12,964 nt of DNA from Anaerolineae bacterium (GCA_023382535.1 JAHDWA010000133.1:3013-15976); one strand, 5' to 3'. Shown: positions 1 to 6,249, counted from the first letter of the stretch. Numbers and translations are program-made. Notes: generated by a model from the letters alone, not told the origin.

Positions 1-42
1 ACCCCTATCGCGGTGTCGCTGCCGGACACCCTAACTCAATAA
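1..42 (+). CDS. Possible C-terminal end of an upstream gene (partial)
   Basis: Frame 1 reads TPIAVSLPDTLTQ and stops at TAA 40-42. The other two forward frames give less protein-like peptides over the same bases. It lies just before a promoter-like element and a terminator, as expected for the end of a transcription unit. A 6-bp stem (GGTGTC 12-17 with GACACC 25-30) lies inside the same stretch but has no following T run. Thirteen residues are too few to name a family, and the call could be chance. Confidence 0.35.
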   Translation, partial: TPIAVSLPDTLTQ

Positions 43-62
43 GTGTTGGGACAACTGTCCTT

Positions 63-91
63 TTGACCAGGGAGCGCGAATATGTTACTAT
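63..91 (+). promoter_or_regulatory. Sigma-70-type promoter with extended -10
   Basis: TTGACC (63-68), a 17-base spacer and TACTAT (86-91), with an upstream TG at 83-84 giving the extended -10 form TGT-TACTAT. The start site would fall near 97-99. The next strong element is an intrinsic terminator at 137-162, so the predicted transcript is only about 65 bases and holds no convincing ORF. It may drive a small RNA or an attenuated leader for the gene at 261. It could also be a chance match at the end of the upstream gene. Confidence 0.5.
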
Positions 92-165
92 GCCCGATAC
101 AAACCGGACTGATGCTGCGCTCACCTGATTCGGGCCAAGCCCCGCTGCAACGGGGCTTTTTTGTT
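92..165 (+). ncRNA. Candidate short RNA between promoter and terminator
   Basis: This segment lies between a good promoter and a strong intrinsic terminator. GCCCGA (92-97) can pair with TCGGGC (130-135), closing a loop of 32 bases immediately before the terminator stem. The predicted RNA would therefore have a closed 5' domain followed by the terminator hairpin. No known RNA family is recognised. The alternative is that it is merely the 3' end of the upstream transcript. Confidence 0.3.
137..162 (+). terminator. Rho-independent terminator
   Basis: AAGCCCCG (137-144), loop CTGCAA, CGGGGCTT (151-158), followed directly by T residues to 162. This is an 8-bp GC-rich stem with a U run. It ends either the upstream gene or the short candidate RNA that starts near position 98. 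Confidence 0.85.
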
Positions 166-175
166 GCGAAAGCAT

Positions 176-222
176 ACCAGATTCTGATAGGGTTGACCAT
201 CAAATCTGGTTTGTAGGGTCAA
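176..222. promoter_or_regulatory. Overlapping inverted repeats upstream of the beta-helix gene
   Basis: ACCAGATT (176-183) is the exact reverse complement of AATCTGGT (203-210). A second inverted pair, TTGACC (193-198) and GGTCAA (217-222), interlocks with it. A weak promoter reading TTGTAG (211-216), 17 bases, CATAAT (234-239) follows. The interlocked repeats could be an operator or mutually exclusive leader stems. Nothing identifies a regulator. Confidence 0.35.
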
Positions 223-260
223 GTGGTTTCATTCATAATTAAATTAGATAGGGGGGATTT

Positions 261-1796
261 ATGTATTCAAATTTTATTCGAGGCACTTTAAAACTTGGCG
301 GGGTGTCCGGCTTGATCTTAGCCGGATTACTCCTCAGTCTCTTTAGCATCTCGCCGGCCTATGCCGGCGGGGTGGTCGGCAACGGCACGCCGGGCAGTTG
401 CACCGAGACCGCCCTCAATACAGCGCTGAGCGGCGGCGGGACCGTCACGTTTAAATGCGGCGGAGCCAAGACTATTATCTTCACGTCTTATAAGCAAATC
501 AGCGCCAATACCGTCATCAACGGCGGCGGAGTGATTACGTTGAGCGGTGGTAACTCCACCGACCTGTTTCAAGTTTTCTCGACCAAAGCGTTGACCCTGC
601 AAAACATCAGCCTGGTCAACGGGCTGTCTAAACTGACGGCCGCTGGCGCGGTAGAGAATTTTGGGACAACTACCATCATCAACAGCCAGCTCAGGAATAA
701 CCGCTCGAGCAGTCATGGCGGGGCTATTTCTAATCAGGGCCTGCTCACCCTGAACAATGTCACCCTGTCGAATAACCAGGCGACCGACGCGGGGGGCGCT
801 GTTTATAATGATGCCGGCAGCGTGACTGTCAACAACAGCCTCTTTTTGAGCAACGTCATCAGTGGAGCGATCGGTACGGGCGGCGGCATTAGCAATAATT
901 CCGGTTTGGTGGTTGTGCAGAACAGCACCTTCAATCACAACAGCGGCTTGGATGGCGGCGCTATTTATGTCCACACCACCGCCAGCCTAATCCTCACCGG
1001 CTCGACGATTATCAGCAACACCGCCGGTTATGGCGCAGGAATCGAGAATAGGGGCCTGACCACGGCCAGCCAAACAACGGTAACGCTCAATCGAGCCACT
1101 ATCGGGGATGGCGGCGGTATCTGGAATCTCAACGGACAGCTTACCCTGCGCGACTCGACGGTCAGTGGTAATATCGCCACGACCACGGGCGGCGGCATCA
1201 GCAGTTACAGCACCAGCCTCACCCTGGAGAGGGTGACGGTTAGCGGTAATACATCGGGGGGTAATGGGGGAGGCATCTACAGTGGGGCAGCCGCCTCTCT
1301 GATCAATGTCACCTTAAGTGACAACCACACGAATGCCAATGGCGGGGGAGGGATGTTCCAGGATAACGGTACGGCCACCCTGAATTATGTAACCGTAGCC
1401 GGCAATACCAGCATCGTTTTTGGGGGAGGCGTGTATAAACAGGGTTCCGGAACAATGACCCTGCGCGACACCTTGCTGACCAACAACAGCGTCGGCAATT
1501 GTGATGGGGTAGTGGGTTCCGCGGGTCATAACCTATCCAGCGATACAAACTGCGGCCTCTTTACCCAAACAGGCGACCAGCAGAATGTCGCCCTGCCGCT
1601 CGGCCCCCTGGCTAACAACGGCGGCCCCAGCCTGACCCACCGGCCGCTAACCGGCAACCCGGCGATTAACGGCGGCGACTGCATCGGCGGCATCGCTACG
1701 GACCAGCGCAGCTTCAGCCGCCCCTTCGGTTCCAATTGTGACGTTGGCGCGGTGGAAGTCGGGCCAGTAATGTATCTGCCGGTGGTAGTGAAGTAA
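261..1796 (+). CDS. Secreted right-handed beta-helix protein, choice-of-anchor-Q type
   Basis: A 511-residue exported protein. A signal peptide is visible (hydrophobic stretch about 13-30, then SPAYA with likely cleavage after residue 35). The body is built of about eleven coils marked by repeated GG(A/G)(I/V/M) turns followed by alternating short strands (LTL..STVSGN type), the pattern of parallel beta-helix or polymorphic-outer-membrane-like proteins. The end carries the DQRSFSRPFGSNCDVGAVE block typical of choice-of-anchor-Q proteins and a last hydrophobic tail, YLPVVVK. The start is preceded by GGGGGG at 251-256 with good spacing. Such proteins act outside the cell as surface or adhesive proteins or polysaccharide lyase-like enzymes. 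No catalytic residues can be assigned, so no enzyme activity is claimed. It stands alone and converges with the nitroreductase. Confidence 0.85.
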   Translation: MYSNFIRGTLKLGGVSGLILAGLLLSLFSISPAYAGGVVGNGTPGSCTETALNTALSGGGTVTFKCGGAKTIIFTSYKQISANTVINGGGVITLSGGNSTDLFQVFSTKALTLQNISLVNGLSKLTAAGAVENFGTTTIINSQLRNNRSSSHGGAISNQGLLTLNNVTLSNNQATDAGGAVYNDAGSVTVNNSLFLSNVISGAIGTGGGISNNSGLVVVQNSTFNHNSGLDGGAIYVHTTASLILTGSTIISNTAGYGAGIENRGLTTASQTTVTLNRATIGDGGGIWNLNGQLTLRDSTVSGNIATTTGGGISSYSTSLTLERVTVSGNTSGGNGGGIYSGAAASLINVTLSDNHTNANGGGGMFQDNGTATLNYVTVAGNTSIVFGGGVYKQGSGTMTLRDTLLTNNSVGNCDGVVGSAGHNLSSDTNCGLFTQTGDQQNVALPLGPLANNGGPSLTHRPLTGNPAINGGDCIGGIATDQRSFSRPFGSNCDVGAVEVGPVMYLPVVVK

Positions 1797-1822
1797 CAGG
1801 CGCTGTTGGAAATAAGTAACAC

Positions 1823-1927
1823 TTAGCGCTGATCTGCGGCGTGGTCCGCGATGGCCTGGCGAGCTACGACCATCGCCTGCCACGCCGCCGGAAAGCCGGC
1901 GTCAATCATCAACTGAAGAATCGTTCC
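1823..1927 (-). pseudogene. Coding-like remnant in frame after the nitroreductase stop
   Basis: After the nitroreductase TAA the same minus-strand frame stays open for 34 codons to a TAA at 1823-1825. The peptide (including AGFPAAWQAMVVARQAIADH) reads like an amphipathic helix of a real protein. An ATG at 1907-1909 would give 28 residues, but the Shine-Dalgarno is weak. It could be a leftover of a deleted neighbour, a small ORF translated after the nitroreductase, or chance. No family is recognised. Confidence 0.3.
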
Positions 1928-2434
1928 TTATTCAAAGGACTGCCCGAACCGCTCGCGGTGAGCGACCTCGGACAGCGACTTACGCCGTTTCTTGCCCTGA
2001 TCTCGAATCTGGGCCGGATAGCCAAGTGGGATAATCGCCAACAGATCCAACTCAGCCGGGATACCTAACAGCGACTTGACCTCCGTCATGCCCAGAAAAC
2101 CTACCCAGTTTGAGCCGACTCCTTCCGACCAGGCCGTCAGGATCATAGACTGGATTGCCCGGCTGGCATCGGAGACCGCGTACTCCGTCTTTTCAATCAC
2201 TACGACCACCGCCAGGGCCGCCTGGCCCGTATAAGGCCCGGTTCGAACGAGGGCGCCAAGTTGGCGCAGCGTCTCGCGGTTCTCCACCACAATGAAATGC
2301 CAGGGTTGACCATTCTTGCTGCTACCGGTCAATCGTCCCGCCTCGACAATCCGCCGGACGACTTCCGGCGGCACCGGTTTGTCCTGGTAACTCCGCACTG
2401 CCAGGACTGTGCGAACAGCCTCAAAAACTTCCAT
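1928..2434 (-). CDS. Nitroreductase family protein
   Basis: A 168-residue protein of the FMN-dependent nitroreductase fold, which typically reduces nitro groups, quinones or enones with NAD(P)H in the cytoplasm. Visible family marks are RSY (14-16, the usual R-S-x FMN contact near the N-terminus), SSKNGQPWHF (38-47, the S-x-x-N-x-Q-P-W block), the helix ending SEGVGSNWVG (103-112), PLGYP (136-140) and the C-terminal KKRRKSLSEV (148-157). It is a compact member; many relatives are 170-200 residues. The ATG is preceded on the minus strand by AAGGAG with good spacing. It converges with the beta-helix gene and is downstream of the small membrane protein on the same strand. The substrate cannot be read from sequence. 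Confidence 0.9.
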   Translation of the reverse strand: MEVFEAVRTVLAVRSYQDKPVPPEVVRRIVEAGRLTGSSKNGQPWHFIVVENRETLRQLGALVRTGPYTGQAALAVVVVIEKTEYAVSDASRAIQSMILTAWSEGVGSNWVGFLGMTEVKSLLGIPAELDLLAIIPLGYPAQIRDQGKKRRKSLSEVAHRERFGQSFE

Positions 2435-2559
2435 CAGTTATCTCCTTATTGAATAATAGGTGAGTCGTTCCGTTAAGATCTGTATCTGCTTCTCATTGCC
2501 CCTAAAGCACAGGGAGTGATTGCGCCGAACAGCTTCCAGGACGGGAGTTGGCCCTAAAA

Positions 2560-2694
2560 TTATACCCGATCCGGCTGTGTTAACCACTTGACCGTCACAA
2601 AACTCAACTGATAGCCCGTCTTTGGGCGCGAGGCCGGCTGCTGGAAGTACGCGCTGCCGACCTGAGCTTCACTTTCATGACCCATCCAGCCTGG
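2560..2694 (-). pseudogene. Coding-like remnant, same frame as the upstream membrane protein
   Basis: Beyond the stop of the 2731-3099 gene, the same minus-strand frame meets one more stop (TAG, 2695-2697). It then stays open to TAA 2560-2562 with a protein-like end (YFQQPASRPKTGYQLSFVTV, then KWLTQPDRV). An ATG at 2683-2685 would give 41 residues, but no clear ribosome binding site is seen. It may be the decayed C-terminal part of a longer ancestor or of a lost gene. A perfect TATAAT on the minus strand overlaps its end (2559-2564) but lacks a good -35. No family is recognised. Confidence 0.3.
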
Positions 2695-2730
2695 CTATCG
2701 AGCCGTTCCTCCAGGTGGCTGAGCGGAGCT

Positions 2731-3099
2731 TCAACGCCGCTGATCCCCCTCAGCCGGCCACCTCCAACCCGGCGTTGTCATCTCATACCAGTTACGTTTA
2801 CGGGCCATGTCAATCAGCCCCTGGCACGTCTCCTTGACTTTCTCTTTGGCCGAAAAGTGCTCATGGGTGCCGTAATAATAGCAGACATCATACATTCCCC
2901 GGTAATACTGCTCTTGGGCCGGGTCGGGAGTTGCGCTGGGAACAGGGTCGGGACGAGCAGGGGGCAGTATGATCTGCGGGACAGGGGTAGAAACCGGCGC
3001 GAATAAATTAAGCGGCGGGTCAACGACGTTCCAGCTAACCAAGCCGGTCATAACAAGCATTAAACCGAAAAAATACAGGGCTGTACCGTATCGTCTCAT
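2731..3099 (-). CDS. Small membrane-anchored protein of unknown function
   Basis: 122 residues. Residues 5-24 form one hydrophobic segment (signal anchor or uncleaved signal), so the rest is probably outside the membrane. A Pro-rich linker follows (about 35-60: TPVP, LPPARPDPVPSATPDPA). Then comes a small folded part with two cysteines, YYRGMYDVCYYYG and VKETCQGLIDMARKRNWYE, ending in TPGWRWP. Two cysteines in an exported domain suggest a disulphide. I do not recognise a named family. The Shine-Dalgarno is weak (AAGGGATGG well upstream). The composition and domain order are convincing for a real gene, but the function is unknown. Confidence 0.6.
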   Translation of the reverse strand: MRRYGTALYFFGLMLVMTGLVSWNVVDPPLNLFAPVSTPVPQIILPPARPDPVPSATPDPAQEQYYRGMYDVCYYYGTHEHFSAKEKVKETCQGLIDMARKRNWYEMTTPGWRWPAEGDQRR

Positions 3100-3237
3100 T
3101 AGATTTTAACCATCCCTTTTGTCGAGATTAGACTATAGAGCTGCCAATCCACTCGTTGATGTAACAACCCGTGTATCTCAAAGAATAAAATGCCTTTTGT
3201 CCTCAGGCTGCAAGTGACTCTCGTTTGCCCGGGTCAT

Positions 3238-3250
3238 CTTAACTGTTAAG
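3238..3250. promoter_or_regulatory. 13-base palindrome
   Basis: CTTAAC-T-GTTAAG is a perfect inverted repeat with one central base, and it overlaps a second imperfect GTTAA/TTAAC pair ending at 3256. It sits about 35 bases before the ATG at 3285. It could be an operator for a small dimeric repressor. No regulator is linked to it. Confidence 0.3.
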
Positions 3251-3284
3251 TTTAACTCCCTTTATTCCAGTTTCCTATATCAAT

Positions 3285-3604
3285 ATGAGCGATTTTAATT
3301 ATCAGGATGGATTAATTTTCTATTACCTGGCTGGTACAACGCTTGTCAAGAATTTACTACGTGCTCTAAAGCAGTTATGTTCCGCCTGGCGCACCCGCGC
3401 CGAGACCGAGACCAACCTTGCCAGCCGGGAGACATTTGACCCCTCGACCACGGAAGCGCTCACCGAGTTTGCTTTAGAGAACAGGAGAGACTTTGTGACG
3501 AAACCGATCCTGTGCTGGTCTGGTTTGACGGCCAGACGCTCAGTATCTCTTGTTCAAGTTATTCGATCGCTATTGACAAGATGGAAAAATTATCTTATTT
3601 TTGA
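3285..3604 (+). pseudogene. Frameshifted hypothetical gene
   Basis: From ATG 3285 the first frame is protein-like (a hydrophobic stretch around GLIFYYLAGTT, then a charged stretch SAWRTRAETETNLASRETFD) to about position 3480, after which it becomes odd. From about 3485 a different forward frame becomes the convincing one (CDETDPVLVWFDGQTLSISC, then SSYSIAIDKMEKLSYF) and stops at TGA 3602-3604. The simplest reading is one gene with a frameshift near 3480, or an N-terminal piece joined to a C-terminal piece. There is no Shine-Dalgarno before 3285. I do not recognise either half. If the first frame is used alone, the ORF runs to 3620 (111 residues). Confidence 0.4.
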
Positions 3605-3653
3605 AATCACTAATATCTGACTGTTAGTCGTCAAGAAGGAGATAAAATAAACA

Positions 3654-4379
3654 GTGGGGCAGATTCCGAAGCTGTATACAGACCTGGCCGCGTGGTGGCC
3701 TCTCCTCTCAACCCCGGATGACTACGCTGAGGAAGCGGCTTTTTTCCACCAGATCTTCAACGAAGTTAGCCAAAGTCCTCCCCTGACCCTGCTGGAACTG
3801 GGCAGCGGCGGTGGCAACAACGCTTCTCATCTGAAAGTTCATTACCAAATGACCCTGGTTGATCCATCACCGGGAATGCTGGCGGTCAGCCGCGCTCTCA
3901 ACCCGGAGTGTGAACATCTTGTTGGCGATATGCGTACGGTCCGGCTGGGCCGGTTGTTTGATGCTGTCTTTATCCACGACGCCATTATGTATATGACGAC
4001 TGAGGCCGAGCTGCGGGCGGCCATGGAAACCGCCTACCTTCACTGCCGGCCTGGCGGCGTCACCCTGTTTGTCCCGGATTGCCTCCGGGAGACCTTTACC
4101 GCCAGCACTGAACATGGCGGTCGTGATGGGGAGCAGCGGGCACTGCGCTACCTGGAGTGGTGCTACGATCCTGATGAAAGTGACAGCACCTATGTAACGC
4201 ATTACGTCTATATGCTGCGTGAAGGCGCAGACAAGATATGGGTGGAGCACGACCGGCACCTCGAGGGCCTGTTTGCCCGGGCGGATTGGCTCGATTGGTT
4301 AGGCCAGACAGGCTTTGAGACGCGAATCATCGCCGATCCCTATCAGCGCGAGTTGTTTGTTGGGGTCAAGCCGGGGTAA
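3654..4379 (+). CDS. Class I SAM-dependent methyltransferase
   Basis: 241 residues. The Rossmann-type methyltransferase core is clear: motif I LLELGSGGGNNA (46-57), the acidic end of strand 2 in LVDPSPGM (Asp70), GDMRTV (91-96) and the strand-4 block FDAVFIHDAIMYM (102-114), followed by CRPGGVTLF. The N-terminus YTDLAAWWPLLS resembles stand-alone methyltransferases of the UbiE/Methyltransf_25 type. It transfers methyl from S-adenosylmethionine to an unknown small molecule in the cytosol. The start is GTG at 3654, with AAGGAG about 12 bases upstream, a rather long spacing. It converges with the HxlR gene. The C-terminal substrate-binding part (150-241) gives no clue to the acceptor. Confidence 0.88.
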   Translation: MGQIPKLYTDLAAWWPLLSTPDDYAEEAAFFHQIFNEVSQSPPLTLLELGSGGGNNASHLKVHYQMTLVDPSPGMLAVSRALNPECEHLVGDMRTVRLGRLFDAVFIHDAIMYMTTEAELRAAMETAYLHCRPGGVTLFVPDCLRETFTASTEHGGRDGEQRALRYLEWCYDPDESDSTYVTHYVYMLREGADKIWVEHDRHLEGLFARADWLDWLGQTGFETRIIADPYQRELFVGVKPG

Positions 4380-4424
4380 AAAGATAAGGCATTTTGTCGC
4401 CAGGGTGTATTCTGTAAACTTGAT

Positions 4425-4439
4425 AGGAGTTTAGCCATG
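4425..4439 (+). promoter_or_regulatory. Orphan translation start site facing the HxlR gene
   Basis: AGGAGTTTAGCCATG places a strong Shine-Dalgarno seven bases before an ATG at 4437. The first 14 bases are identical to the bases just before secA (12496-12509). The ORF that would start here (84 residues) runs antisense through the HxlR 3' end and does not look like a protein. It is therefore best read as the leftover start of a lost gene, not as an active gene. Confidence 0.35.
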
Positions 4440-4462
4440 AATAGCAGCCTTATGTGGTCTCC

Positions 4463-5122
4463 TTATGATGAGCCAGGCAGCCCGCATAAATCCAGGAAGC
4501 GATTTAAAGCGCCGGAATCACCCTCAATCCGAATAAGCCCCTTGGCGATTGCTTCCTCTGGTTGTAGCTTTCGCTGCAATAATGCCAGATACGAGGCGAT
4601 ATTGGTCCAAAAAACGACATTCGGCTTTAAAGTCTCACCCTGCCGAACGTCAATCTTCCCTTCATTAATCTGCACTTGCAGAACCTCATAGCCAACGTGA
4701 ATTTCATAGGTTTCATGGACTCCCTGCGCCAGTTCCGACCGAAAAAAGGTTTTAAGGGTCAGCGCGTAGGACCCCACCGGCAGCAGGGCAGCTCCTTCCG
4801 ACGAGGGGGGCACAAATTGACTGCCCCATTTTCCCAGTTCAAGCAGCACCTTTTCCAAGGCCTTTCCCAGCGGCGTCAGCTCATAGACAGTTGAGCCTGC
4901 CGGTGGCGGCAAAACGCGCCGGCAGAGAACTCCTTGCTGCTCCAGGTGCTTGAGCCGCTCTGCCAGTAAATTGGTGCTGATCTCGGGCAGGCCGTTAATG
5001 AGGTCCTTAAAGCGGCGCGGGCCGGCCATCAATTCGCGGATAATGAGCAGGGTCCAGCGTTCTCCGACGATATCGAGAGCATAGGCCAGGCCGCAGTACT
5101 GATTGTAACTTCGATCTTTCAT
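4463..5122 (-). CDS. HxlR-family regulator with SCP2-like C-terminal domain
   Basis: 219 residues from the ATG at 5120-5122. The HxlR winged helix fills about 8-100: Cys10 (the conserved N-terminal cysteine used as a redox or electrophile sensor in some HxlR proteins), ALDIVGERWTLLIIRELM, the recognition region FKDLINGLPEISTNLLAERL, and the wing ending STVYELTPLGKAL. Residues about 105-219 resemble the SCP2/sterol-carrier-like module often fused to HxlR regulators (FWTNIASYLALL.., IEGDSGALNRFLDL), likely a ligand-binding domain. A TTG at 5147-5149 would add nine residues but also lacks a Shine-Dalgarno. The ATG abuts a palindrome and a -10 box, so the mRNA is probably leaderless. It is divergent from LmbE, a likely target, and probably controls itself. 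Confidence 0.88.
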   Translation of the reverse strand: MKDRSYNQYCGLAYALDIVGERWTLLIIRELMAGPRRFKDLINGLPEISTNLLAERLKHLEQQGVLCRRVLPPPAGSTVYELTPLGKALEKVLLELGKWGSQFVPPSSEGAALLPVGSYALTLKTFFRSELAQGVHETYEIHVGYEVLQVQINEGKIDVRQGETLKPNVVFWTNIASYLALLQRKLQPEEAIAKGLIRIEGDSGALNRFLDLCGLPGSS

Positions 5123-5134
5123 ACTATATAGTAT
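5121..5134. promoter_or_regulatory. Palindromic operator candidate at the HxlR start
   Basis: ATACTATATAGTAT is a perfect 14-base palindrome. It overlaps the first base pairs of the HxlR start codon and the minus-strand -10 box TATACT (5130-5135). HxlR dimers usually bind AT-rich palindromes of this kind, so autorepression is the natural reading. Related half-sites TAGT (5212-5215) and ACTA (5224-5227) flank the -10 of the divergent LmbE promoter. Confidence 0.55.
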
Positions 5135-5158
5135 AGAGCGAGCCGGCAAAAAAGCAAA
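5130..5158 (-). promoter_or_regulatory. Promoter of the HxlR gene (leaderless)
   Basis: On the minus strand, TTTGCT, a 17-base spacer and TATACT (5130-5135) form a moderate promoter. Seven bases further falls at about 5122-5123, which is the A of the HxlR ATG. This agrees with the absence of any Shine-Dalgarno. The -35 is poor, so the box assignment is tentative. Confidence 0.4.
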
Positions 5159-5194
5159 GTTAGCAATTCAAACCTTAAAATATGAAATAGGCAC

Positions 5195-5223
5195 TTGACT
5201 TTTTGAAGTGATAGTCCTATAAT
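5195..5223 (+). promoter_or_regulatory. Strong promoter of the LmbE transcript
   Basis: TTGACT (5195-5200), a 17-base spacer and TATAAT (5218-5223) are nearly consensus. A short inverted repeat CACTT (5192-5196) / AAGTG (5206-5210) overlaps the -35, and TAGT/ACTA half-sites flank the -10, so the promoter is probably controlled. Transcription would start near 5230, giving a leader of about 145 bases before the LmbE ATG. Confidence 0.7.
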
Positions 5224-5285
5224 ACTAGAACATTTGTGCTAAATGTATTCATCCGGCATTAATTAAAAAAAGAGAGAATAACTCA

Positions 5286-5384
5286 ATGAACGTCGTGCTG
5301 GGTGATGGTTGTGACCGGGAGCGCCATCGTTTTGCACTTGTTCAGGGGCGAAATAGATGCGGCAAGGTAAACGATGAAGTATAA
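5286..5384 (+). CDS. Possible 32-residue leader ORF overlapping the LmbE start
   Basis: ATG 5286 follows a GAGAGAATAA stretch that could serve as a ribosome binding site. The frame runs 32 codons to TAA 5382-5384, overlapping the first 11 bases of LmbE. The peptide (MNVVLGDGCDRERHRFALVQ, then GRNRCGKVNDEV) is basic with two cysteines and matches nothing I know. The neighbouring frame also gives a protein-like end (VVTGSAIVLHLFRGEIDAAR, TAA 5368-5370), so this stretch may instead be the tail of a lost gene. If translated, the leader could couple or attenuate LmbE translation. Confidence 0.3.
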   Translation: MNVVLGDGCDRERHRFALVQGRNRCGKVNDEV

Positions 5385-6249
5385 ACCGTTAAAACTGATG
5401 TGTGTGCTGGCTCATCCCGACGATGAGTCCCTGGCCACCGGAGGTATTCTAGCCAAATATGCTGCCTCAGGCGTCCAAACCTATCTGGTCATGGCCACTC
5501 GCGGCGAACGTGGCTGGTTTGGTCCCGCTGCCGCTAATCCAGGCCCGCAGGCACTGGGACGGCTGCGCGAAGCTGAGCTACAGGCTGCAGCCCAGATACT
5601 GGGCCTGCGGGAGGTCGTTTATTTGGACTATCAAGATGGCGAGTTGGATCGAGCCGACCCCGCCGAAGCCGTTGCCAAGATTGTGACCCAATTGCGCCGG
5701 GTTCAACCAGAGGTGGTGGTCACGTTTGATCCCAACGGGATGTACGGTCACCCCGACCATATTGCCATTTCCCAATTGACCACTACCGCGGTGATGGCCG
5801 CGGCTGACCCTAATTATGAGGGCCTGGCCAGGGACTCAGCCCACCGGGTGGCCAAACTGTACTACCGTGCTTTTGGGCCAGCAGAGCAAGTGGCTTATGA
5901 AGCCACCTTTGGCCGGCTGGTGATGCCGGTGGATAAGGTCGAGCGGCGTTTTACCACCTGGCCGGAATGGGCCATTACCACCTGGATTGATACCTCAGCG
6001 TATGGGAAGCAGGTCTGGCGGGCGGTTCAATGTCATCGTTCCCAGTTGCCCGACCATCAGCAGCGGGTAGAGCTTTCCGCTGCAGATCAGGCCCGCTTGT
6101 GGGGTTGGCAAAGCTATTATCGGGCAATAAGCCTGGTCAATGGCGGGCGTGAGGTGGAGGATGATCTTTTTGCTGGCTTGCGAAAGGGTGCTCAGGCTCG
6201 ACAATGGTTTTATGTCGCTCCTCAGCCCGTGGCTGCAAACCCTTTGTGA
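5374..6249 (+). CDS. LmbE/PIG-L family deacetylase
   Basis: 291 residues. It belongs to the zinc-dependent LmbE-like N-acetylglucosaminyl deacetylase family (GlcNAc-PI deacetylase, MshB, Mca, BshB), which removes acetyl or acyl groups from sugar-linked substrates. The metal and catalytic motifs are intact: AHPDDE (13-18) and HPDH (126-129) preceded by TFDPNGMYG. The length fits MshB/Mca-like members. The ATG has AAGG six bases upstream. It follows its own strong promoter and is divergent from the HxlR regulator, the likely controller. The true substrate is unknown; mycothiol or bacillithiol metabolism, or drug-conjugate hydrolysis, are possibilities from the family and are not shown here. The downstream MFS scar on the same strand may once have been its operon partner. 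Confidence 0.92.
   Translation: MKYKPLKLMCVLAHPDDESLATGGILAKYAASGVQTYLVMATRGERGWFGPAAANPGPQALGRLREAELQAAAQILGLREVVYLDYQDGELDRADPAEAVAKIVTQLRRVQPEVVVTFDPNGMYGHPDHIAISQLTTTAVMAAADPNYEGLARDSAHRVAKLYYRAFGPAEQVAYEATFGRLVMPVDKVERRFTTWPEWAITTWIDTSAYGKQVWRAVQCHRSQLPDHQQRVELSAADQARLWGWQSYYRAISLVNGGREVEDDLFAGLRKGAQARQWFYVAPQPVAANPL

Noticed and set aside
327..974. A 215-codon open frame antisense to the beta-helix gene
   Set aside because: It exists because the repeated Gly/Asn/Thr codons of the beta-helix gene leave the opposite strand free of stops. The peptide has no domain character, and the sense gene has a signal peptide and a ribosome site.
2438..2665. Second minus-strand open frame before the nitroreductase
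   Set aside because: Partly protein-like but lacks a convincing start and overlaps the stronger frame at 2560-2694; kept only as a remark in the finding on that region.
2622..2837. Forward ORFs at 2622-2837 and 2677-3006
   Set aside because: Ser/Pro/Arg-rich shadow translations of the minus-strand membrane protein and its remnant; no ribosome site.
4437..4691. 84-codon ORF with a strong ribosome site
   Set aside because: Antisense to the HxlR SCP2-like domain, with a Ser/Pro/Arg-rich shadow composition. Only the start signal itself is reported.
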